Positions 10,875-20,689 of a stretch of 64,000 bases of DNA are shown one piece after another. The position numbers and the translations under genes were made by a program. Each line of letters starts with the position of its first letter. Position 1 is the first letter of the stretch. This stretch comes from Selaginella tamariscina (Eukaryota > Streptophyta > Lycopodiopsida > Selaginellales > Selaginellaceae), in contig PUQB01000015.1 in the NCBI GenBank assembly GCA_003024785.1, positions 936,501 through 1,000,500 on the forward strand, written 5' to 3'. The notes beneath the pieces were generated by a model that saw nothing but the letters and a program-made list of their open reading frames with translations, made no database searches and was not told the DNA's origin.

Positions 10875-11734
10875 AGATATAGGGTCTTCTTATTTGTGCC
10901 GACTGAGAGCAACGGCACCATCCTGGTTCAGTCGGCAAACACAAGGTATCGTCGATTTATTTATTTTTTTCCTTGCGGCTCAAGTATACGTGTCACAATG
11001 TTTTTTTTTCAGAGTTAATGGGTCTTTCCATTTGTGCCGACTGAGAGTGACGGCACCATCCTGGTTCAGTCGGCAAAAACAAGGTATTTTCGATTTGTTT
11101 TTTTTTGCTTTCTGGCTCAAGTATTCGTATCACAAGGTTTTTTTCAGAGTTAATGGGTCTTCCCATTTGTGCCGACTGAGAGTGACGGCACCATCCACGT
11201 TCAGTCAGTCGGCAGCCACAAGGTATGTTCGATATATTTATTTTTTGCTTTCTGGATCATGTATTCGTATCACATTGTTTTTTTTCAGAGTTAATGTGTC
11301 TTCTCATTTGTGCCGACTGAGAGTGACGGCACCATCCTTCTTCAGTCGGCAGCCACAAGGTATTTTGAATTTGTTTATATTTTGCTTGCGGCTCAAGTAT
11401 CCGTATAACAATGTTTTTTTTCAGAGTTATAGTGTCTTCCCATTTGTGCCGACTGAGAGTGACGGCACCATCCTTCTTCAGTCGGCAGCCACAAGGTATT
11501 TTGAATTAGTTTTTTTTTTCTTTGCGTCTCAAGTATTTCTTTTAAAACAGTTAATGGGTCTTCCCATTTGTGCCGTCTGAGAGGGACGGCACCATCCTAT
11601 CTCAGTCGGCACCATTATCTCTTCTGCCGTCTGACAGAGTCGGCACAAACTATCTCAGTCGGCAGGTTTTTTCTTCTACATCTCTCTGCCGACTGAGAGG
11701 GTCGGCAGCATCTAGCTTGAGTCGGCAGCCACAA
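10875..11734 (+). repeat. Tandem array of mini-exon/mini-intron cassettes in the E1 methyltransferase leader
   Basis: Five units of about 135 bp plus a sixth, degenerate one. Each unit begins after (T)nCAG|AG and ends ACAAG|GTAT, so predicted exons are 10875-10945 (71 nt), 11013-11083 (71), 11148-11222 (75), 11289-11359 (71), 11425-11495 (71) and 11551 to about 11734, separated by introns of 55-67 nt. Each exon contains TGCCGACTGAGAG, a conserved GGCACCATCC, and TCAGTCGGCA, so it can fold as a hairpin with GCCGACTGA arms. Four units (from 11013, 11148, 11289, 11551) also contain an 8-codon upstream ORF of the form MGL(P/S)ICAD-stop. A last intron (about 11735-11802) precedes the start codon region. 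Splicing is predicted, not shown. Confidence 0.75.
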
Positions 11735-11810
11735 GGTTAGTCATCTTTGTTTGTTTTTTTATTTTGACTCCTCATCAATTGACTTGTGTGTTTACTTTCC
11801 AGAGTTCAAA

Positions 11811-14800
11811 ATGGTGAGAGCTTCAAAACGTCTACTAGAGACTGCGCCTGATGAAGAGCCACGGGAAGAGAAGAGGATATCGAAGCAGAAGCGAGGCAAG
11901 AGAGGAGAACCATCTAATGTACAAAGGAGGATCCTCCAGTGACTCAGTCTGGAGTAGTAGCAGTTGAGCAAGAACAGCCTCCACCAACAATCACAGATTT
12001 CCCGGAGAGCTCGTCGCAGTTGCCTCCTTCATCCGCTGAGGTTGCAGTCCTGAACGAGCAAGTGCAGATGACAGAGGCAGCTGAAGCTAGCGAGGACGAC
12101 TTGGAGGAGGCAGTCAGCAAAAAGAGAGGCCGCGGGAAAGCTGATTCAAAAGGCAAGAAGGCGAAGAGCGATAAGGAGCCGAAGGAGTTATACAGCATAC
12201 CGGCGAGCCTGCATTTGGAGAGCTCAGCAAACCTGCTCGACAAAATTACTATCAAGGGACTTGGTGATCCTCCTGATGTGCCCATCTGCAGAATACATTC
12301 CAACGAGGTGGTTCGACGAGTGAACCCAGGGGACTTGGACAGGCTGGTGTCATCGTTGAAGAAGGCTGGTTATCTACGCAACACGGCCTTGTTCATTCTG
12401 TCCATCGGAGATCGACTCACTGCTGAGGAGCTATCGGAGCTGTCGAAGGACACGATTCAGTACGAGCAGCACCGGTCTTTCGAGCAAGCTCTTACTCAGC
12501 CGGAGTACAAACAGTGGGCTTCAAGGCTCTCAAACAGGAAGTTTAGCTGCTGGGACGGGAACCATAGGCTACAGGCTTTGCAGAAGCTGTACCGAGAGGA
12601 TGCAGAGGACAACCAGCGATGGGCTATTCGCGTTCGATCGAGTTTCATCTCCACGGAGAACCTCGACATTCTTCAACTGGTTTCGATGTTCCAATCGATT
12701 AACATGTGAGTATTTTCTTTTCTTTTTGTTAAGAGTTTAGACTTACAGTTTCGTTGAACAGATCTTCAGCAACATCTGTGGAAACAACGCTACCACATAT
12801 TCTCCTCGCTGTAAAGGCGGTCTGCACTAGTACAGAAGGAACTCAGAAAATCCTCGAGTCACTCACGGAGGTTGATCGTCTTGAGGTGCGGAAGTGGAAG
12901 GAGAGTTCATCAGGAAAGACGGCTTGGCATCCTCTTCCGAACCTGATCTGCGCAAAGATACTTTTCAAGGTAACCTCCGATTTAATTTATAGGAAAGAAA
13001 TTTTTAACTTGTTCTATGTGCAGAACGAGATCGACGATGATCTCGACAGAGCAGTCACCAGTGCTAAGGGCAATCCACAGGTTGAGGTGAACCTGAAGCA
13101 GCTAGTATACAAGAAGCATGACAAGCGTATGCACAAGTTCCTCTCCATCATAGACCCAGACTTGGGGGAGGAGTGGTTCCAGAAGGTGACAAACATCTCT
13201 CATAAGCAGTGTCGCTGGATGGGCATTGAGAAGCTGTATGCGATGTCAAGGGCGAAGATTCCAAACATGCTGCGACTCCGATACCTCAACAAGCTCACCC
13301 GTCTCGAATCCAAGGCAGAACAACAGACACTTGGGCTACCGGGCATGCAGGACAAAGAGTGGATCAAGTGGTTCACCTTGGACTTATATTGGAAGGCTGT
13401 GCGCGAGGAAGCCATTCAGATCCTTAAGGGGTTGCGAGAGGATGGTGAAGAAGTTGGAACGGATGTCGACTTCATGAGCTGGTTTGACGAGATGAGAATT
13501 CGGAGCAAGTGCCTGGTCTTTCAGCCCTTCCATGACTGCATACGGTTCACTTATTCGATGGAGCCGAATGAGTTTCTGGAGCGTGAGGAATCTGCGCGTC
13601 GGATGATATGGAGGTAAGCTTTCAATCCAGCATTGCTACTGTCTGACTTTGTGTTGCAGGTTCATACTGGCGAAGCAAATGACACCGTCCCATACGATGA
13701 AGCTGTGGACAGATCATACAAGCGAGCCTCACATGTGGTCGAAGAGCAGAGGAGCTCTAACACCGTTCGAACGGGAGCATGTTCCATTCTGGCTCGACTG
13801 TCCGTCGCAACAGCCACCAGCTTGGGAGAGCACACTATTCGACATGCACGCCAATGATCTAGCCAGAAGAAGTAGAGGCTATCAAGAAGAGCAAGATGAA
13901 GAAGACGGTGCGGAAGACAACTACACCTGCAAAGGGATCGGGAGCGGGACCAAGCTCTTCTACAGCACCTCCGCCGCATTCGACTTTACAATCAATGAGG
14001 TACAGCCACTTGTAGCTAGTTTGGACATCAAGGACGACCTGATGACCTTCATCCCGACCCTGGCTGCATCCCGTGGATCCTACGACCTAGCTGTGTGCGA
14101 CATGGAGGAGATGAGCAGGTCTTTCTTCGAGCCAGGTGCTTCCCAGACAGAGGTGTACACCAAGCTCCGAGAACAGGTTGACAGACTACATACGGTTGAG
14201 TCACAAACGTTGTTCCAGGAAGTGGTAGGTGAATACGGCTTCAACCTCATCATCCTCGACTTGCCCAATGAGCTTGTATATGGAGGTGCTAGCATCAACA
14301 AGGACATTGTGCAGCTAGATCCGGTGAAGTTTGAGGAGGCCTTGCAGTTCAGTGGAATGCACTTGGCAGCGAGTGGTTTCATGGTCGTCTTCGCGAGTTC
14401 TCCTTCTGTTTCGGCGGTGATTCAGGCGGCTGCAGTAATCAACTTGGAGGTTGCAGGGACTTACAGCGTCTACCGTGCACGAGGCTGGGGATACCGTGAC
14501 AAAATTAAGGTAAGCTAGCTATTCAAGTTCAAGTTTAACTTGGTCTATGTGGCAGGATAACTTGTTAGTTCTCTTGGTGCTGCAAAGCTCTGAGAAGAAG
14601 TCGAAGAGGCCAAACCCTCTGGCGTTGACGAACACGATCCTCGTCGACACTGCCGACCGTTATCAGGAGGCTTGGTAAGGAAGTGCTTTGCTATGTTTAT
14701 CCTAATGGAAGATTTGCAGGATTATGATTCAACCGAAGAGTGTTCGACTCATGCAGCTTTTGATCGAGCGTCTCAGTAGACCTGGCGACCTAGTCTGGGA

Positions 14801-15017
14801 TATTGGTTCCGGAACCGGGTCATCATTGTTAGCTGCCGTCGAGCTCGGAAGGAATATTATAGGAACCGAGAAGAGTTTCGAACTCTCTAGGTTGGCAACA
14901 AACAAGCTTGCAGAGAACATTAGACCAGAAGAGTTACCTACTCAAACACCTCCACGTCCAAGCGTAACTGGTGGTTCGAGAACTGCAGCTTTACTTAAGA
15001 TGAAGAAGAAACTTTAG
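11811..15017 (+). CDS. E1 ParB-like / beta-class DNA methyltransferase protein
   Basis: Exons: 11803-12705, 12762-12969, 13024-13613, 13660-14509, 14556-14674 and 14720-15017; every later junction keeps frame. Order: basic, acidic, Lys-rich N-terminus (SKKRGRGKADSKGKKAK, likely NLS); ParB/Srx-like domain (about 12270-12690) with PICRIHSNEVV and WDGNHRLQAL; a long region without known motif (12762 to about 14000); then methyltransferase motifs. Motif IV region is IILDLPNELVYGG (about 14250) and motif I is VWDIGSGTGSS (about 14795) followed by LGRNIIGTEKSFELSRLATNKL. DPPY-like before GxGxG is the beta-class order, used for N6-adenine or N4-cytosine methylation. The catalytic DPPY is DLPN here, so activity is doubtful. 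The frame of the first ATG (11811) stops at 11940 and the main frame starts upstream of 11939: either a frameshift, or real initiation at a later ATG (about 12068). Length from there is about 900 residues. Confidence 0.82.
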
Positions 15018-15098
15018 CTAATGTATATTGAGTAATAAATTAAGCTAATATAAAAAAAATTAAAAAGAAATACAACAGTTTTAATAGAATTCTTTTTT

Positions 15099-15126
15099 GC
15101 CGACTGAGGCCAATACTGCCGACCAG
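15099..15126 (+). promoter_or_regulatory. GCCGACTGA motifs inside the E1 right end
   Basis: GCCGACTGA at 15099-15107 and GCCGACCAG at 15118-15126, the same word as in the left end and in the central array. They lie just inside the AATATTC array. Confidence 0.55.
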
Positions 15127-15129
15127 AAA

Positions 15130-15167
15130 GAATATTCCAAAATATTCTAGAATATTCTTGAATATTC
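15130..15167. promoter_or_regulatory. Heat-shock-element-like GAA/TTC array, E1 right end
   Basis: GAATATTC, a short gap, then TTC-TA-GAA-TA-TTC-TT-GAA-TA-TTC: five alternating modules at perfect 2-bp spacing. It sits in the right terminal inverted repeat. Confidence 0.55.
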
Positions 15168-15212
15168 GAGCCCAGGCCTCCTGGGCCCCAAGCCTCCAAA
15201 ATGGCGACACTC
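15130..15212 (-). repeat. E1 right terminal inverted repeat
   Basis: Reversed, it reads GTCGCCATTTTGGAGGCT, then GGGGCCCAGGAGGCCT, then AATATTC units, matching the left end. The precise last base (15212) is inferred from the 9-bp target duplication that follows. Confidence 0.65.
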
Positions 15213-15338
15213 GCGTTGCGTTCAGTGGGCAAAGGGAGTATCGGGCAGTATAAGACACCGAGGTTGGTAACTGATCCTGCCATTTTGAGGATTCTCGAGT
15301 CTAGTGTTGTCATGTCTGTTCGAGTGAAGAGCTCTTAA
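15213..15338 (+). pseudogene. GH3: Displaced 3' end of the GH3 gene
   Basis: Starts with the right copy of the target duplication and reads in GH3 frame: ALRSVGKGSIGQYKTPRLV, then ILRILESSVV, ending KSS and TAA at 15336-15338. QYKTPR is the conserved C-terminal GH3 motif. This is the original end of the gene at 5161-6900, cut off by E1. AATAAA-like sequence near 15375 could be the old poly(A) signal. Confidence 0.9.
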
Positions 15339-18050
15339 TTAGCGATTAGTGATCGTTCTTTTTGTAAATCTTTGTTAATAAAAAGACTATTTTTTTGACG
15401 TATATAATGGAGCATTAGGTCAGTGCGGCATATCGTTACGTAATTGGTGGAAGATGACGTGCGTGCGCGTGTGTGTCCTGGTGAATAGTATATAGTGTAT
15501 GTAAGTTGACCTTCAACTCAACTAAAATGATATCTTTACTTGCAAGTTACGTATATATTAAATGTATTTTTTTATATTGAAAATAAAATCATAAAATCCT
15601 TCACTGAAAATAGAATCCAACCTATCTAATTAGAATATATCTTTAAAAAAATTTGATGGGGACTTTAATATCGTATTAATAAATCTTAAGTTAACCCATT
15701 TTTTATACATGTTTAAACTATATTAATAAAATATCCAATTTTATATACATTACACATGCCTTGGAAAAGTAATGTTAACTAAGACATTATGCCATTAACA
15801 TTGTTCTTTTAGTTTGAAATTAATTACATTTTCTATTAATCTTGTTTAAAATTATTGTTGATATCAATTTAATTATGTTTGCCTTCTCTTAGTTTAAGTC
15901 TCCTTGTTTCACATGGTAATTAATGAAACTATTACGTGTGTCTCCATCAACAAGTTTATTTTAATACTCATCGACATATATAAATATGTAAATTTTTATA
16001 CATATGTAATATAATACATATATACATATCTCTTATAAAACTTATGTTATTTTTAATTTAAATACATGTTAAGTCTGAATGAAATAACATATTATATATA
16101 GAGAGAGAGACATACATACACACACATACATACACACATCTATATGTGTGTGCTATAAACAAGAGACCTCCAAAAACCATACATATTATTCATATTAATG
16201 CCTTGTGTGTGTATATATATAATATCTTACATATAAATGGTTAATATTTTTTATGAATCTTCTGTTTATTTTTATTTTTAAGTCTTAGAACTTCTATTAT
16301 TTCTCCTTACTTTTCATTAATTCTTTTTAAAAAGATTATTATTAAAAAATTCAATTAATTAATCTTGATACACATGTTGTTAATTTTTGCCCAATAGCCA
16401 TACAAGTTTATGTGAGTGCTATATATATTTATAAATCATAAATAATTAACAAGTGAAAAAACAAATCCACAGTACAATAAATAACTTCTTTTAATTTAAT
16501 TAGTTAAGGGAATTAGCAATCCGCTAGTGAGAAGTGAGTCTTAAATATATTTTTATTTATTCTTTTTTTTATATATATATATATATGAAAAACTTAATTT
16601 AACTCAAAATAATGAAATAAATTTTTTTGTGATTTTAAATAATATTCGAACACTCCGTGACCCTTCACTAAATATCTTAGACAATGTTGGTATTGATGGA
16701 GCCCCTCACATACGGAGCATCACGTAAGATGGTCAACTAATTTTAATGTTTTATTGAACATTTATATTATGTAAAACTCATTTAGTTTAACATCAGTTTG
16801 TAACTTAGTTAAGCTCAACGAATTTTGCATTATAGCTAGCATATTTTAATATTTGAATTCTATTTAATATAGGCTTTTATCTCGTCAAAATAAAATTTTC
16901 CGGTTACAAAACATGAAATATTTTGTAAGAATTTGTTTGGGTAATTGATAAGGTATATTGAGGATGGGATAACCTATGGGTAATCTATAAATAAATTAAC
17001 ACCCATATTCAATAATATGAGTAATGGAGTTGAGAAAAATAATACAAGAGAGAAAAATAATTCAAAAAAACCATAGTTAGGAATTAAAATATTCTTATTT
17101 GTTTATTATAGTAATCTCAAACATTAAAACTCACTTGTTTCATGGAGCTTTTACAACTCAGTTAAGCTTAACGATGTGTGATTACGCCTAGAAGCACACG
17201 AAAACTGGTACGTGTGTGTGTGTGTTTCATTCTTTTAATGTGAAATAATTATAACATATACATTTTAGTTATAAATGTGGATTGGACATATGAATAAACA
17301 AAGAAATTATTATTTGATTTAACTAGTATTATTGATTGAATTAGTATTGATAGTGTTTGTTTTCAGATTTAACACTGAGTCAGTTTCATCGTCACGGCCT
17401 GTTGTATCACCAACAATATCATTGTCATCGCCACCATCGTCACTAAACCAGCTTCAATTTCACAACTGCATCCAAGGAAAGAGAAGATCTCTCATAGTAT
17501 AAATTATATAGATTATAAATAATGAAAGAACAAGAAAGTTAATACGTTGATTCAGATTCTGGGATCCATCACAATGCATTTGTCATGAGTCTTTGCCTAA
17601 TCCTCAGAGCTAAGAAACATTGATTATTAAATAAATTATCATGACTTTACACTTGTGTTTATATAATGTACATAATACATAGTCTAAACCTTGGATTCTG
17701 TTATGGCTTGTAAAGTTGTTCCACATAGATAGTCATAACTAAATAAGGAGAAAAAAAAGAAAGAAGAAGAAAGATTTAAGAAAGAAGATGAACTACACAT
17801 GGGTATGAGCCCATTTGTGCATGCTGCATGGACACGTATGTATGTGTGTTTCCTAGCAAAGCCTCTGACACACTAATATAAATACAAGGATGAGGTTTTC
17901 ATCATGAAAGTGCTAAAGTCTGCAACTTAGGACGAACACACTTGATATTAAAGGGGTACTTTGGAAGCAGTGACTTTGTTCGACATAAAAAAGTCTTTCA
18001 TAATTAATTAAAATTAAGTTTTTTTACTTATTGTAATTCAGTTGACAAAG

Positions 18051-18230
18051 AATATTTTACTGTTTCTTCTGTCAAACTCATTTTTTACCTTTTCGGATTT
18101 TTTAACATTTTTCTAGTACAGTGAAAGTGAAGCTTGTGAGAATATTTTACTGTTTCTTCTGTCAAACTCATTTTTTACCTTTTCGGATTTTTTAACATTT
18201 TTCTAGTACAGTGAAAGTGAAGCTTGTGAG
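18051..18230 (+). repeat. Exact 90-bp tandem duplication
   Basis: 18051-18140 and 18141-18230 appear identical base for base (begin AATATTTTACTG, end GCTTGTGAG). Perfect identity in neutral AT-rich DNA points to a recent duplication. Confidence 0.9.
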
Positions 18231-18689
18231 TGAGACTATGAGAATGGCGAACAGTGACATCGATGTGAGGCAATATTATGTATTCAGTATTCAGGAACAA
18301 TGCTTATTACTGCAAACATTATGATCACTATTATAGTCATCATTTTAAGCCTAAACAAATGATTAAATACATCTTGAAAACTCACCCATCCTAAAGCTTT
18401 ACAGGAGTAGCCTAAACAAAACCCGAGGTTGAGACGGTCCACAAGACCATTCAAAAACATAGGCTTTCCTGAACATGCTTGTAATTTCATTTGTAATTTA
18501 ATTATTAGAAATTAATCACTCATGCCAAAATATCTAATTATCCTTTATAAAATATAATAAAGAATCTAATATAGTACATAATATTTATAATAGATTATTT
18601 AATAATATGAAAGCAAATTTGATTTTAGATCACTGTTCCGTCACAAATTTAATTAAAATTGAATTTGCTGTTTGGAAGTGTCTTGGTAA

Positions 18690-18790
18690 GATTGTTCCCT
18701 ACATTCCCTAGTTAGAGATTCCAATAAGCAAGATTCCTATTATCAACTTCTTTAATGACAGTTTAATCTTCAGAATGCACCCTCCATAAC
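18690..18790 (+). pseudogene. Decayed GH3 exon fragment
   Basis: The run from CCCTACATTCCCTAGTTAG through ATTCCTATTATCAACTTCTT to TTCAGAATGCA follows the GH3 segment at about 6165-6290 (SIVTGSMKQY-PIIDFF) and, more closely, the GH3 fragments at 51840-51940 and 61400-61500. Not coding now. Confidence 0.7.
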
Positions 18791-18834
18791 AGCTTCAGGA
18801 AAACTGTAACTATGGAATATACAAGATCATAACA

Positions 18835-19085
18835 CTCACGTGTTTGATGCGGTTAAGCTCAATGAACTCTGGACCGCACATCGTCGGCGTTTCTGCTTGC
18901 CAGAAGCATAAGAACAATAGTCAATAATAGCTTGCTAATCAATACTAGGAATTGAAGTACCCACTCTCATTCCCATGCAATTCTTTCTGCACAGAGATTT
19001 GTATCGCTATAGGAAGTGAATGGTAGCCTTCTTCAGCTCCTCCTTGGCGGTATCCCATGCTGTTCCACCGTTCGACTGCAGTGTC
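18835..19085. repeat. Block duplicated at 61590-61800
   Basis: Shares GTCGGCGTTTCTGC, AGGAATTGAAGTACCCAC, CCCATGCAATTCTTTCTGCA and CTCCTTGGCGGTATCCC with 61590-61800. On the minus strand both copies read DTAKEELKKATI in one frame, so this may be a decayed exon of unknown origin lying next to GH3 debris. Confidence 0.7.
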
Positions 19086-19162
19086 AATTTAATTTGCTCG
19101 CCATATATATGAATCTAAGGTGACCAGCTTTATACATAACAGAATTACACAAGTTTAAAAGA

Positions 19163-19222
19163 AGAAGACATAGCTTCTTCATATTAATCTATTGAAGACA
19201 TAGCTTCTTCGTATTAATCTAT
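19163..19222 (+). repeat. 30-bp tandem duplication
   Basis: Two units beginning GAAGACATAGCTTCTTC and ending TAATCTATT, differing by one base. Confidence 0.8.
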
Positions 19223-20170
19223 TGATTATATGCTTAACATGTTACACTAATCATGCCACATCTAGTATGAACGTCAATTGCGGCTTGCACTGACCGCACA
19301 TACTTATTCAAACGTTTGAATACATTAGGGTACACATACACGTGGTTTGTAAAAATTGTATTTGACGAGAGCACACAAACGTTAGTCAATTTATAACAAT
19401 GTTATTTGAAATTTGCAAAACGTGACAATAAATTATCTTTTAATAGAGGGTTTCTAAGAAATATTAAGTTTCTTTTTATATGTATATGCATATATATTTA
19501 AAACTATATACATGTCAAATCATTTGCCTGGAACAAACGACTTTTTACTATTGTTTTATTAAAATTAAGAACTAACCTTATCATATCGTAATAAATTAAT
19601 GGACTACTTAGCAATCCCATTCAGTTTAATCATTTTCTAATACATTTTAATTGTTAGTGCAAATAGAATTTCATTAAAAAGTTGTTTTAAATTAACTCCG
19701 TTGACTTAAGTGGAATAAATTTCATTAGTAAAAACTTAATTTAATTTAATGATTAATAAGAATCGTGAATTTCAAATTAATTATTAGTAAACTGTTTAAA
19801 TTGAATTTACTACGCAATAACATAGAAATATTTTATTCTGATAAATCTGAATCAGAACCTAATAATAGTGAATTTAATAATTAATAAAAGTGAACTTTTT
19901 ACAACATAAAGTATTTATATATACTGTTATTATAAATATTATTTATAATATTAGTAAATTAGAATCTTTCATTGCTGGGAAGTAGTCTGGTTTCACTAGT
20001 ACATTTTATAATTACAAGTTCCCTTCACTGTACTATAATTTTAGGGTTAGGGTATGTGAAAGCTCTGTGTTACCCCAAACCCTAGTTTATATATGGTCTA
20101 TATTGAAACTAATATGACGGTTATCAAAATCCCACTATGTTAATAATAATATATAGCATTGTAATTGTAC

Positions 20171-20689
20171 ACTTCGACTTCGAGGGACTATCTCCAACAA
20201 AACACATGATTTCCTGCCACGGCACATGTAAGGGAATTGCGGATATTGTTGTATGAATGGCGAATGCTGGGTATTAGGGTTGTGGGAGCGATAAATACAA
20301 AGTCATGCTGCTAGGTGACCTGGCAGAGTTGAAAAAGAAGTGATGTAGCGTTGAATCGCGATTTGCCCCCGAGATAACTGGCCGATTGAATTGGTTCCCC
20401 ACGAGGCACAGTTGGGTAGGACCAGCAAATTCACTTAGATATTCAACCCGCACACACTCCCCGGAACCACCTTCCTGTATGGCCAACCCATCCCAACTCC
20501 AACATTGTCCGATTCTAAATTTGGAGCAATGCGGGGCGCACACTAGGCGCGTTTCTTGTACCTGTTGCATTGCATTACAAGGTCATTCTATTTGCCTAGA
20601 AACAATGGAATGGAATGATTGGGTTGTGGACCTATAGCGGCACAACTTCTTCCTGACCTCGTTGCATAAAATGCATCAAGTATTGCACA
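20171..20689. other. Unassigned stretch, locally GC-richer
   Basis: Contains overlapping ORFs of 83-98 codons on both strands that I do not recognise. It lies at the 3' side of the minus-strand gypsy fossil and could be its decayed LTR or an unrelated insert. A piece ending near 20190 resumes at about 28930, so everything from about 20190 to 28920 looks like inserted material. Confidence 0.4.

Larger units (their letters stand above)
6901..15212. mobile_element. E1: Mutator-like DNA transposon with transposase and ParB-methyltransferase genes
   Basis: An 8.3-kb element inserted in the last GH3 exon. Ends: left starts CTCGGCGAAAAGGAGGCT; the right end reversed reads GTCGCCATTTTGGAGGCT, and both continue into GGCYCAGGAGGCYT and AATATTC-rich arrays, forming degenerate terminal inverted repeats of roughly 100 bp. 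A 9-bp target duplication flanks it. Inside are a minus-strand three-exon MULE transposase (7112-10332) and a plus-strand multi-exon ParB/methyltransferase gene (11811-15017), head to head around a 1.5-kb region with an exon-intron repeat array. E2 (52078-61168) has the same plan at far lower sequence identity. The methyltransferase gene is nearly fully open, whereas the transposase carries one clear frameshift. Confidence 0.85.
15339..20170. other. AT-rich spacer with duplicated blocks
   Basis: No intact gene seen. Contents: AT and CA/GA microsatellites (for example 16100-16220), a block at 16600-16930 that recurs around 29340-29390 and 30950-31220, an exact 90-bp tandem duplication (18051-18230), a decayed GH3 fragment (about 18690-18790), and a block from about 18835 to 20100 that recurs at 61590-62700. 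The short piece 20080-20190 recurs at 28920-29040. Confidence 0.6.

Noticed and set aside
10894-11580. A 228-codon ORF across the E1 leader array
   Set aside because: It reads through predicted introns with T-runs (FFF stretches) and strong splice sites; the repeating peptide is better explained as the exon-intron array.
6894-15225. GH3 might still be expressed with E1 as an intron (a GT at 6899 and an AG at 15225 would join in frame)
   Set aside because: The donor context (GGTCTCGG) is poor, and the 9-bp duplication explains the in-frame resumption without splicing. Not excluded, only less likely.
20274-20637. Overlapping ORFs of 83-98 codons at 20.3-20.6 kb
   Set aside because: No recognisable domain, open on both strands, next to decayed retroelement sequence.
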